A DNA stretch of 9,529 nucleotides from contig CAKUJA010000080.1 of assembly GCA_934661135.1 (NCBI GenBank), positions 1 to 9,529 on the forward strand, in the 5' to 3' direction. Source of the stretch: an uncultured Oscillospiraceae bacterium. Lineage in GTDB: Bacteria; Bacillota; Clostridia; Oscillospirales; Oscillospiraceae. The translations under genes and the position numbers were made by a program. Under the pieces are notes generated by a model, which saw nothing but the letters and a program-made list of their open reading frames with translations, made no database searches and was not told where the DNA came from. Shown here in pieces: positions 1 through 6,201 of the stretch; position 1 is the stretch's first letter, and each line of letters starts with the position of its first letter.

Positions 1-142
1 CCCCTACGGGTGCGGCAGAAATCGGAGGTTGCAACGATGTACTGCTACTGCTCCCAAACCCTCATCCGTCTGCTTCGCAGACACCTTCCCCGGAGGGGAA
101 GGCAATCCGCTGCGGCGGGGATAGGGCGGACAGAGTCTTCCG
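1..142. repeat. 142-bp tandem repeat, copy 1 (REP-like, two hairpins)
   Basis: The block starting CCCCTACGGG at base 1 recurs exactly 142 bp later. Inside it are two perfect hairpins: GTCTGC-TTC-GCAGAC at 68-82 and CCTTCCCC-GGA-GGGGAAGG at 84-102. I see no convincing gene here; the open frames crossing it have no Shine-Dalgarno support and no recognisable protein. The repeat begins at the window edge, so the array may continue to the left. It lies downstream of the minus-strand glycerol operon and may help end or protect that transcript, which is inference. The CTCATCCGTC...hairpin pattern matches, from memory, a dispersed element of gut clostridia. Confidence 0.85.
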
Positions 143-284
143 CCCCTACGGGTGCGGCAGAAATCGGAGGTTGCAACGATGTACTGCTACTGCTCCCAAA
201 CCCTCATCCGTCTGCTTCGCAGACACCTTCCCCGGAGGGGAAGGCAACCCGCTGCGGCGGTGGACGGGCAGACAGGGTCGTCCG
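143..284. repeat. 142-bp tandem repeat, copy 2
   Basis: This is the second copy. It is identical to copy 1 over its first 105 bp (143-247) and then differs at about 8 of the remaining 37 positions. Its hairpins are at 210-224 and 226-244. After the copy ends at 284 the next bases start like a third unit (CCCC) but diverge at once. The stop codon of the DUF1667 gene lies 22 bp to the right, so this repeat is the first structured element that transcript would meet. Confidence 0.85.
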
Positions 285-305
285 CCCCGACAAGACGCGG
301 GATCA

Positions 306-671
306 TCAGTCGATGTTTTTCGTAGCGACAATGTTCACGCCAGTTCCGGCGACGTCGGCAACCAACACATCGCCGATGTGCACGGGTGCAGACACGGTGA
401 CGCCGCGGAGGGCAGCAATCACGTCGAGCATCCGCTCCTTTGGAACATCTGTTGCCGTCTTGCAGCTTACGGTTGCCGCGTCCTCGCGGCTGCCGCGCAC
501 AAAGACCGACGTTGTGACAATGCGTGTCGGATGCGTGACCTCCTTGGCCGCATACTCCGCACCACGTTTACAGGTATTGCCGGTGATGGACTGAACTGCG
601 CCGCCGTCCAGCGTAACCTCAATCTGACAGCCGAGGGGACAGTTGATGCAGGTCAATGTTCGCTTTTCCAT
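306..671 (-). CDS. DUF1667 Cys-rich protein, third subunit of the glycerol-3-phosphate oxidation module
   Basis: The product is a 121-residue cytoplasmic protein of the DUF1667 (COG3862) type. A cysteine cluster at the N-terminus, C8-x2-C11-x3-C15 followed by C34 in a GNxCxRG context, suggests an iron-sulfur cluster or metal site. This family is usually encoded beside the two flavoproteins found here, and the trio is thought to act like GlpABC, with the small protein passing electrons onward. That role is inferred from context and is not proven. The start ATG is preceded by GAGGAGG in the 3' end of the upstream gene, with only 2 bp between the two genes, so translation is probably coupled. 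It is the last gene of the operon, and no T-run terminator follows its stop. Confidence 0.85.
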   Translation of the reverse strand: MEKRTLTCINCPLGCQIEVTLDGGAVQSITGNTCKRGAEYAAKEVTHPTRIVTTSVFVRGSREDAATVSCKTATDVPKERMLDVIAALRGVTVSAPVHIGDVLVADVAGTGVNIVATKNID

Positions 672-673
672 GG

Positions 674-1933
674 TTATGCCTCCTCGATGCCGATGGTAAT
701 GGTTTTGAGATTGGGGTGCGCCGCAAACATCTCCGGTGTCAGAACAAGCTGTTCCATCTCGCCGGGGGCGAGAATCGGGCGCTTTTTGCGGACGATCGGT
801 TCGCCGTCGAAGCTGGCGACCAGCCTGCGGTTGCGCATGACACTGCCGACACGGAAGCGAACCGTGAGATCGGAGTGAATCTGCACCGGATCGAGCGTGG
901 CCGGTACTGTATAGCGCACGCCGCCGGAAACGGTGATCGGGATCTCATGCCGCTCCGACTCCCCTGCCCGCACGGTTTCCGCAGCCGCACGTCCGGCCGC
1001 CGCAGCTTCCTGACTGACATAGTCGACCAGATCGTGCACGTGCAGCACATTGCCGCAGGCAAACACGCCGGGGATACTCGTCTCAAGCTGTTCGTTGACC
1101 AATGGGCCGTTTGTCACAGGGCTCATCGCGACGCCGAGACCGCGCGAAAGCTCATTTTCCGGAATCAGGCCGCAGGAGAGCAGCAGCGTGTCACAGTCAT
1201 AATGACGCTCAGTGCCCGGAATCGGGCGGCGGCTGGCATCGACCTCGGCGATGGTCACGCCGGTGACGCGCTCGCGTCCCTCAACATCGACAACCGTGTG
1301 GCTGAGGTAGAGCGGAATTCCAAAGTCATCAAGGCACTGGACGATGTTGCGCTTCAGGCCGCCGGAATACGGCATGATTTCGGCAACCGCAAGCACCTTT
1401 GCGCCCTCGAGTGTCAGGCGGCGCGCCATAATAAGGCCGATGTCGCCGCTGCCGAGGATGACAACCCGGCGCCCCGGCATCCGGCCTTCGATGTTGACCA
1501 TGCGCTGCGCCGTGCCGGCAGAATAGATCCCGGCAGGACGGAAGCCGGGGATATTCAACGCGCCGCGCGGACGTTCGCGGCACCCCATGGCCAAAATGAT
1601 GCTTTTGGCCTGGAGTACAAAGCAGCCGTCTGTCGGGTTGACCGCCGTGACAACCTTGTCCGGCGAGATGGAAAGCGCCATGGTGTGCAGCAGGAACGGA
1701 ATCCTGCGCGCGTGAACCTCGTCGATAAACCGCTGGGCATATTCGGGGCCGGTCAGCTCCTCCTGAAAGGTGTGCAGGCCAAAGCCATTGTGGATACACT
1801 GGTTGAGAATGCCGCCAAGCCGGTCGTCACGCTCGACGATCAACAGATTGCGGCAGCCGGCGTCGTAGGCCGCAATTGCCGCAGCAAGCCCGGCGGGGCC
1901 GCCGCCGAGAATGAGAACGTCAACCTGTTTCAT
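674..1933 (-). CDS. FAD/NAD(P)-dependent oxidoreductase of the glycerol-3-phosphate operon (GlpB-position flavoprotein)
   Basis: This 419-residue pyridine-nucleotide-disulfide-oxidoreductase-like flavoprotein opens with an FAD-binding GGGPAG (residues 10-15) and has a second Rossmann motif, GSGDIG, at 161-166 for NAD(P). Near the C-terminus FACGNVLHVHDLVDYV (291-306) stands where related enzymes have the FAD-contacting GD motif. Proteins of this kind sit between a GlpA-like dehydrogenase and DUF1667 in many Bacillota and Thermotogae. They probably take electrons from glycerol-3-phosphate oxidation, with NAD(P) as a possible acceptor; this is inference. The start ATG overlaps the upstream stop by 4 nt (ATGA), and an AAGGAGG site lies at 1941-1947. 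I see no signal peptide or membrane segment. Confidence 0.88.
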   Translation of the reverse strand: MKQVDVLILGGGPAGLAAAIAAYDAGCRNLLIVERDDRLGGILNQCIHNGFGLHTFQEELTGPEYAQRFIDEVHARRIPFLLHTMALSISPDKVVTAVNPTDGCFVLQAKSIILAMGCRERPRGALNIPGFRPAGIYSAGTAQRMVNIEGRMPGRRVVILGSGDIGLIMARRLTLEGAKVLAVAEIMPYSGGLKRNIVQCLDDFGIPLYLSHTVVDVEGRERVTGVTIAEVDASRRPIPGTERHYDCDTLLLSCGLIPENELSRGLGVAMSPVTNGPLVNEQLETSIPGVFACGNVLHVHDLVDYVSQEAAAAGRAAAETVRAGESERHEIPITVSGGVRYTVPATLDPVQIHSDLTVRFRVGSVMRNRRLVASFDGEPIVRKKRPILAPGEMEQLVLTPEMFAAHPNLKTITIGIEEA

Positions 1934-3369
1934 GCCTGTTCCTCCTTGATGGTGCCGGTAATCAGGCGCGACGCGCCGCCGGATTTTGTAATTGCCGCTT
2001 CATCGACGCCAAGCTCCCGCGCGAGGATCGCCATAACCTTCGGTGAACAGAAGCCGGCCTGACAGCGCCCCATCCCGGCGCGGGTGCGGCGCTTGACACC
2101 GTCAAGGCTCCGCGCGCCGGGTGTGCGATGGATAGCGTCGAGAATTTCCCCCTCCGTCACCTGTTCGCAGCGGCAGATCACGCGGCCGTAGGCCGGTGCG
2201 CGCGCAATGAGGGCATTATAGTCCTCGCGGGAGAGCGTTTTCGGGTCGAGTATCCCCTTTCGCGTACCGCAGAATGCGGGATTTTGCGGCAGGCAGAGCT
2301 TCGCCTGAAGCAGACCCGCGGTATATTCGCCGATGGCGGGCGCAGAGCTGAGACCGGGCGATTCAATACCGGCGCAGTCGAAGAAGCCGGGGGCATCCGG
2401 GCATTCGCCGAGGACAAACTCGTGGCCATCCTCGTGTGCACGCAGACCCGCAAAGCTCGTAATGACCTGCCGGATCGGCAGATTTGCCATCGTAGCACCG
2501 GCCTTTGCAATCAGCTCGTCGAGACCGGCGGCGGTGGTATTCGTGCCTTCGCGGTTTTCAATATCGATGGCCGTTGGGCCGACGATCGTGTTGCCATGCA
2601 CCGTCGGACTGACAAGGACACCCTTGCCGTATTTACCGGGGAGCTGGAACACCGTATGCTGCGCAAAGCCGCCGGTTGCCTTGTCAAGCAGGCAGTAATC
2701 ACCGCGGCGCGGCGTGATATGCAGCTTGCGTGCGCTGACCTGATTGTGCAGCAGGTCGGCATAGACGCCGGCAGCGTTGACGACGGCGCGGGTCTCGAAC
2801 GTGCCGCGGTCGGTTTCAATTGTCCAGCGGCCGCTTTCCGGGCGAATCGCCGTGACTTTCGTATCAAATTGGAAGCGGACACCATTGGCCGCGGCATTTT
2901 CCGCAAGCGCTATCGTCAGGCCGAACGGACAGACAATCGCGCCGGTCGGCGCCCAGAGCGCCGCGACGGCATCCGGCGAAATGTTCGGCTCCAGCTCACG
3001 CAGGCGCGCCTGCTCGACGATCTCAAGTCCCGGGACGCCGTTTTTTACGCCGTTTTCGTAGAGCGCTTGCAGCTTCGGGCGGTCATCCTCCGCCATGCAG
3101 ACGACAAGACTGCCGTTGCGTCGGTAGGCGAAATCGAGTTCGCGGGACAACGGCTCCATCAGCTCACTGCCGCGCAGGTTGAATTTGGCCATCAAGCTGC
3201 CGTGCGCGGCGTCAAACCCGGCGTGGACGATTGCGCTGTTGGCCTTGGAGGTGCCGCAGCAGACATCCTCCTCGCGCTCAAGCACGAGGAAGCTGCCTTG
3301 ATAGCGGCTCAAGTAGCGCGCGACGGCGCAGCCGATCACGCCAGCGCCGATGATGATTACATCATACAT
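1930..3369 (-). CDS. GlpA-like glycerol-3-phosphate dehydrogenase with C-terminal BFD-type [2Fe-2S] domain
   Basis: The 479-residue protein is a DAO/GlpA-family flavoprotein likely to oxidise sn-glycerol-3-phosphate to dihydroxyacetone phosphate. The N-terminus has the FAD dinucleotide-binding GAGVIG at 8-13, and CGTSKANSAIVHAGFD follows around residues 38-53, as is typical of the family. The C-terminal part carries four cysteines spaced as in BFD-like [2Fe-2S] domains: C399-x-C401, then C436-x4-C441. The start ATG follows TGAGGTGA at 3374-3381 with a short AT-rich spacer. It lies downstream of glpK, separated by about 180 bp that contain a terminator, and its stop overlaps the next start by 4 nt. 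Close relatives include L-2-hydroxyglutarate oxidase-like proteins, but the glpP/glpK context favours glycerol-3-phosphate. Confidence 0.88.
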   Translation of the reverse strand: MYDVIIIGAGVIGCAVARYLSRYQGSFLVLEREEDVCCGTSKANSAIVHAGFDAAHGSLMAKFNLRGSELMEPLSRELDFAYRRNGSLVVCMAEDDRPKLQALYENGVKNGVPGLEIVEQARLRELEPNISPDAVAALWAPTGAIVCPFGLTIALAENAAANGVRFQFDTKVTAIRPESGRWTIETDRGTFETRAVVNAAGVYADLLHNQVSARKLHITPRRGDYCLLDKATGGFAQHTVFQLPGKYGKGVLVSPTVHGNTIVGPTAIDIENREGTNTTAAGLDELIAKAGATMANLPIRQVITSFAGLRAHEDGHEFVLGECPDAPGFFDCAGIESPGLSSAPAIGEYTAGLLQAKLCLPQNPAFCGTRKGILDPKTLSREDYNALIARAPAYGRVICRCEQVTEGEILDAIHRTPGARSLDGVKRRTRAGMGRCQAGFCSPKVMAILARELGVDEAAITKSGGASRLITGTIKEEQA

Positions 3370-3401
3370 AAAATCACCTCAAAATGATCGTTTTTGCAAA
3401 T

Positions 3402-3461
3402 AAAAATTGAAAAAACGGTAGACCAAGGGAACCACCTTGTCGGGCGGTTTGGTCTGCCGTT
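3402..3461 (-). terminator. Intrinsic terminator/attenuator between glpK and the glpA-like gene
   Basis: Read on the minus strand, arms at 3449-3461 and 3414-3426 pair over 13 bp with one G.U pair. Further pairing is possible inside the loop (3431-3437 with 3442-3448, one mismatch). A run of six T, then AA, then five T follows at 3415-3402. The plus strand has no T-run after the hairpin, so it acts on minus-strand transcripts. It stands about 87 bp after the glpK stop and before the next gene of the same operon. It could therefore lower downstream expression or be a target of the GlpP antiterminator. Confidence 0.75.
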
Positions 3462-3486
3462 CTCAAAGTCTCACGGTGGATTATTT

Positions 3487-3528
3487 TCGTTTTCAAATCC
3501 GTTCTTCACTTTCTTCTGCTGAAAACGA
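3487..3528. repeat. 9-bp inverted repeat TCGTTTTCA/TGAAAACGA in the glpK-glpA-like spacer
   Basis: Perfect 9-bp arms lie at 3487-3495 and 3520-3528, 24 bp apart. Each arm read outward (TGAAAACGA...) agrees with about 12 of 14 positions of the CcpA cre consensus TGWAANCGNTNWCA, so carbon-catabolite control is possible. A competing RNA hairpin (TTCTTCT/AGAAGAA) lies partly within the same stretch. I find no good -35/-10 pair in this spacer. Confidence 0.4.
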
Positions 3529-3547
3529 GAAGAATGGGATGTAAAAA

Positions 3548-5044
3548 TTATTCCTCTTTCGCCCAGTCGAAGGCGCGCTGGACAGCGCGGCGCCAGCCGT
3601 GAAGGCGCTGTGCACGCTGTTCGGCGGTGATCTGCGGTTGGAATTCCCGATCAATCGTCCAGTTTTGGCGAATCTCCTCGCAGTCGCGCCAGAAGCCAAC
3701 GGCAAGCCCCGCAAGATACGCCGCGCCCATGGCGGTCGATTCCACACAGGTCGGGCGCAGCACCGGCGCGCCAATGACGTCAGCCTGCGTCTGCATCAGG
3801 TAGTTGTTGGCACTCGCGCCGCCGTCGACCTTCAGAGCTTCAAGCGCGATGCCGGAGTCAGCGCGCATCGCGTCAAGCACATCGTGGGTCTGATAGGTTA
3901 GCGAATCGAGCGTAGCTCGGACAATGTGCGCCCGGTTGCATCCGCGCGTCAGGCCGACAATTGCGCCGCGCGCATATTGATCCCAATAGGGCGCGCCAAG
4001 GCCAGTAAAGGCCGGAACCACGTAGCAGCCGTTGGTATCGGGCACCTCCTGCGCCACGGTCTCGGATTCCGATGCGTGCGCAATCAGCTTCATCTCATCG
4101 CGCAACCATTGGATGGCTGCACCGGCGACGAAGATCGAGCCTTCGAGCGCGTAGGTCACCTTTCCGTTCAGTCCCCATGCAATCGTGGTGACAAGACCAT
4201 TCTGGGAGAACACCGGCTTTTCGCCGGTATTCATCAGTAGGAAGCAGCCGGTGCCGTAGGTGTTTTTCGCTTCGCCGGGGCGGAAGCAGGTCTGGCCGAA
4301 CAGCGCCGCCTGCTGGTCGCCCGCCGCGCCGGTGATCGGGATTTCTCCGCCGAGCAGCGACGGATCGGTGGTGCCGAACAGTCCGCTGGATGGGAGCGGC
4401 TGCGGCAGCATCGCGCGCGGGATATTGAGTTCCTTCAGAATCTCCTCGTCCCATTGGAGCGTATTGATATGAAAGAGCATCGTGCGGGAGGCATTGGAGT
4501 AGTCGGTGACGTGCCGTTTCCCACCGGTCAGCTTCCAGATCAGCCACGTCTCGACCGTGCCGAACAGCAGCTCTCCGCGTTCGGCGCGCGCGCGTGCGCC
4601 GGGGACATTCTCCAGCAGCCAGCGCAGCTTCGTCGCGGAAAAATAGGCGTCGAGCACGAGGCCGGTCTTTTCGCGGAAGGACTCGGTCAGGCCGCGGGCG
4701 CGCAGCTCATCGCAGTATTCGCTGGTGCGCCGGCACTGCCAGACAATTGCGTGGTAAATGGGTTCGCCGGTCTGCTTATCCCAGACGATCGTTGTCTCGC
4801 GCTGGTTGGTGATGCCGATGCCCGCGATGTCCGCAGCAGTGGCACCCGCCATCTGCATGGCTTCAACGGCAACGCCAAGCAGCGTCGCCCAGATTTCATT
4901 TGCGTCGTGCTCCACCCAGCCAGGCTGCGGAAAATACTGCGGAAACTCCCGCTGGGCAACAGAGACAATCTGCCCTGCGTGATCGAACAGAATGCAGCGG
5001 TTGGAGGTCGTACCGGAGTCAAGCGCCATCATGTACTTCGCCAT
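3548..5044 (-). CDS. glpK: Glycerol kinase
   Basis: GlpK phosphorylates glycerol with ATP to sn-glycerol-3-phosphate in the cytoplasm. The chosen start gives 498 residues, the usual family length. FGGY-kinase features are clear: the N-terminal phosphate loop DSGTTSNR (9-16), glycerol-contacting R82-E83 in TNQRET, W102, Y134, the catalytic Asp in GDQQAALFGQ (D243), and the C-terminal signature GAIVGLTRGCNRAHIVRATLD. The stretch PSLLGGEIP (228-236) replaces the YHFYGEE-type loop of enterococcal GlpK, so the histidine phosphorylated by HPr appears to be Ser229. The ATG at 5044 is preferred over the one at 5050 because the AAAGGGG site is about 7 nt from the former and abuts the latter. The glpP stop lies 13 bp upstream, and the two genes are clearly co-transcribed. 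Confidence 0.97.
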   Translation of the reverse strand: MAKYMMALDSGTTSNRCILFDHAGQIVSVAQREFPQYFPQPGWVEHDANEIWATLLGVAVEAMQMAGATAADIAGIGITNQRETTIVWDKQTGEPIYHAIVWQCRRTSEYCDELRARGLTESFREKTGLVLDAYFSATKLRWLLENVPGARARAERGELLFGTVETWLIWKLTGGKRHVTDYSNASRTMLFHINTLQWDEEILKELNIPRAMLPQPLPSSGLFGTTDPSLLGGEIPITGAAGDQQAALFGQTCFRPGEAKNTYGTGCFLLMNTGEKPVFSQNGLVTTIAWGLNGKVTYALEGSIFVAGAAIQWLRDEMKLIAHASESETVAQEVPDTNGCYVVPAFTGLGAPYWDQYARGAIVGLTRGCNRAHIVRATLDSLTYQTHDVLDAMRADSGIALEALKVDGGASANNYLMQTQADVIGAPVLRPTCVESTAMGAAYLAGLAVGFWRDCEEIRQNWTIDREFQPQITAEQRAQRLHGWRRAVQRAFDWAKEE

Positions 5045-5050
5045 AGACAT

Positions 5051-5058
5051 TCCCCTTT
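5051..5058 (-). promoter_or_regulatory. Ribosome binding site that decides the glpK start
   Basis: AAAGGGGA on the minus strand touches the glpP stop codon (5058-5060). Its core lies about 7 nt before the ATG at 5044 but almost directly against the ATG at 5050, which favours the shorter glpK product beginning MAKYMMALD. Confidence 0.6.
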
Positions 5059-5621
5059 CACATGGCCCACGCGGCCGGATCTGTTGTCGAAATTGCAAGA
5101 GCGCCGGCTTCCAGCGCTTGCAGGATCTCCTGCTTCTGCGTAATCAGGCCGCCGGTCAGCACAGGCAGCCCCGTCTGCTCCCGCACGCGGCGGATCATCG
5201 GCGGCATCAGACCGGGCAAAATATCCAGCGCATCCGGGCGGATGCGGCTGGCCGCAATCAGCGTATCCAGCGCGATGGAATCGATCAAAAATGCGCGCAG
5301 CACGGTAAACAGGCCAAGACCCTTGGCGCGCTGAATCAGATTGGGGTGCGTGGAGATCACGCCGTCTGCGTGCGTCGCCTGCCGGATGAAATCAACGGCA
5401 ACTTCTTTTCCCGCAAGGCCGGTAACGCGGTCGAGATGAACAACGGCGAGCTTCCCCTTCGCACGAATGCGGTCGACAATCGGCGCAATCGAGCAAACAT
5501 CGCCGTAGAGCGTAAACACCACGCGCACATCGGATTGCAGACAGGCTTCCAAACCCTGTTCGTCGCGCACCGCCGCGATAATCGGGCAATCCTGCAAGGC
5601 ATCGTAAAAGCGCTGTTCCAT
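5058..5621 (-). CDS. glpP: Glycerol-3-phosphate-responsive antiterminator GlpP
   Basis: The 187-residue product matches the GlpP (G3P_antiterm) family along its whole length: CPIIAAVRD near the N-terminus, VVFTLYGDVCSI, VVHLDRVTGLAGKEVAVDFI, LDILPGLMP and PVLTGGLI. GlpP binds glycerol-3-phosphate and then leader mRNA of glp genes, preventing early termination; this is established in B. subtilis. Its place as first gene of this operon, behind its own leader terminator, suggests autoregulation. The ATG at 5621 has a full AGGAGGTG site 5 nt away (5627-5634). No membrane segments or signal peptide are seen, and the length is normal for the family. Confidence 0.95.
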   Translation of the reverse strand: MEQRFYDALQDCPIIAAVRDEQGLEACLQSDVRVVFTLYGDVCSIAPIVDRIRAKGKLAVVHLDRVTGLAGKEVAVDFIRQATHADGVISTHPNLIQRAKGLGLFTVLRAFLIDSIALDTLIAASRIRPDALDILPGLMPPMIRRVREQTGLPVLTGGLITQKQEILQALEAGALAISTTDPAAWAM

Positions 5622-5636
5622 CGCAGCACCTCCTGT

Positions 5637-5693
5637 AAAACAAAAATGAGCATGAAAACAAGACGGCGGGTCGGCCGTTTGTTCCCCTGCTCA
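5637..5693 (-). terminator. Leader terminator/attenuator upstream of glpP
   Basis: On the minus strand the outer arms TGAGCA (5688-5693) and TGCTCA (5647-5652) close a long hairpin. Its inner pairing is AACAA/TTGTT and ACGG/CCGT, with one mismatch, two G.U pairs and a bulge. A T-rich run (TTTTTGTTTT) follows at 5646-5637, before the glpP ribosome binding site. It lies about 20 nt after the predicted transcription start, which is the position expected for a GlpP-controlled attenuator. Confidence 0.72.
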
Positions 5694-5718
5694 CGTCTCA
5701 GGTTTCATTATTGAAGTT

Positions 5719-5747
5719 ACTATATCACAGGCTGTCGTGTTTTGCAA
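5719..5747 (-). promoter_or_regulatory. Sigma-A promoter of the glpPK operon
   Basis: Minus-strand TTGCAA (5747-5742), a 17-nt spacer and TATAGT (5724-5719), the latter preceded by TGTGA. Transcription would start near 5712, giving a leader of about 90 nt to the glpP ATG that contains the attenuator hairpin. Confidence 0.7.
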
Positions 5748-5761
5748 GCAAATGGTGAAAA

Positions 5762-5790
5762 TTGACCAGTATGTTTCGATGTGATATAAC
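5762..5790 (+). promoter_or_regulatory. Predicted plus-strand promoter, back-to-back with the glp promoter
   Basis: TTGACC (5762-5767), a 17-nt spacer and TATAAC (5785-5790). The -10 region TGTGATATA is the same 9-mer found at the minus-strand glp -10. The two -35 boxes face away from each other 14 bp apart. No sense gene follows; the transcript would run antisense to the GIY-YIG gene. A small AACGG/CCGTT hairpin (5788-5802) overlaps the -10 and start region. Confidence 0.45.
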
Positions 5791-5835
5791 GGAGTCGCCG
5801 TTCTCTGAACAAGTTTCAGCGGCCACATCAAACCA

Positions 5836-6201
5836 CTATGTATCAGCGCCCTTTGCGTTGGCAGAATTTACAAAATTATCAGCGATATTTTGTGCAGAAT
5901 GCCATGCAGTAGAAAGTGCAGCGGCATCTAGCGGCAGATATCCCGCAAGCTGCGCTGGGTTTGCGGCAAGCGCCAGCTTTTCAGCGCGGGAACGCGCCTT
6001 GAGCTGCGCTTCCAGTTTTGATGCTTTGCTGCGATCCGCGGCATACCATGCGGCTTCCAGCGCCAGCGCGGGATGCGAGCGCGTAAATTTTGCGCCGCCT
6101 TGCAGCTCGCCGCGGTGCTGCCGCATTCGGCGGGCAAGATCGGTCGTGATACCGGTATAGAGGACATCGCCGCGGCAGCGGATGAGATAGACGAAATACA
6201 T
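5836..6201 (-). CDS. GIY-YIG nuclease family protein (YhbQ/YazA, UPF0213-like)
   Basis: This 121-residue protein is of the small stand-alone GIY-YIG type. Residues 1-29 contain the two signature strands, VYL (4-6) and YTG (15-17, in LYTGIT), followed by the conserved Arg in LARRMRQH. KLEAQLK near residue 64 probably supplies the conserved acidic and basic residues. The family members are predicted endonucleases acting on branched or damaged DNA, but their cellular role is poorly defined. The start ATG shares its first base with the rsmA stop (TGATG), so translation is coupled. The C-terminal 35 residues or so extend beyond the common domain. In B. subtilis the relative yazA lies in the wider yabE/ksgA neighbourhood, in agreement with the context here. 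Confidence 0.88.
   Translation of the reverse strand: MYFVYLIRCRGDVLYTGITTDLARRMRQHRGELQGGAKFTRSHPALALEAAWYAADRSKASKLEAQLKARSRAEKLALAANPAQLAGYLPLDAAALSTAWHSAQNIADNFVNSANAKGADT

Noticed and set aside
1..284. Possible CRISPR array, given regular repeats.
   Set aside because: Only two units, 142 bp each and nearly identical throughout, with no short repeat/unique spacer alternation and no cas genes nearby.
285..308. Terminator directly after the DUF1667 gene.
   Set aside because: Only a 4-bp CCCG/CGGG pairing is seen and no T-run follows on the minus strand.
10..878. Plus-strand open frames running through the 142-bp repeat and into the DUF1667 gene.
   Set aside because: The encoded peptides are just the repeat read twice followed by antisense sequence, with no Shine-Dalgarno site or recognisable domain.
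656..3387. Long plus-strand open frames (about 470 and 420 codons) opposite the two flavoprotein genes.
   Set aside because: They are antisense shadows produced by GC-rich codon use. They lack ribosome binding sites and resemble no family, while the minus-strand genes are certain.
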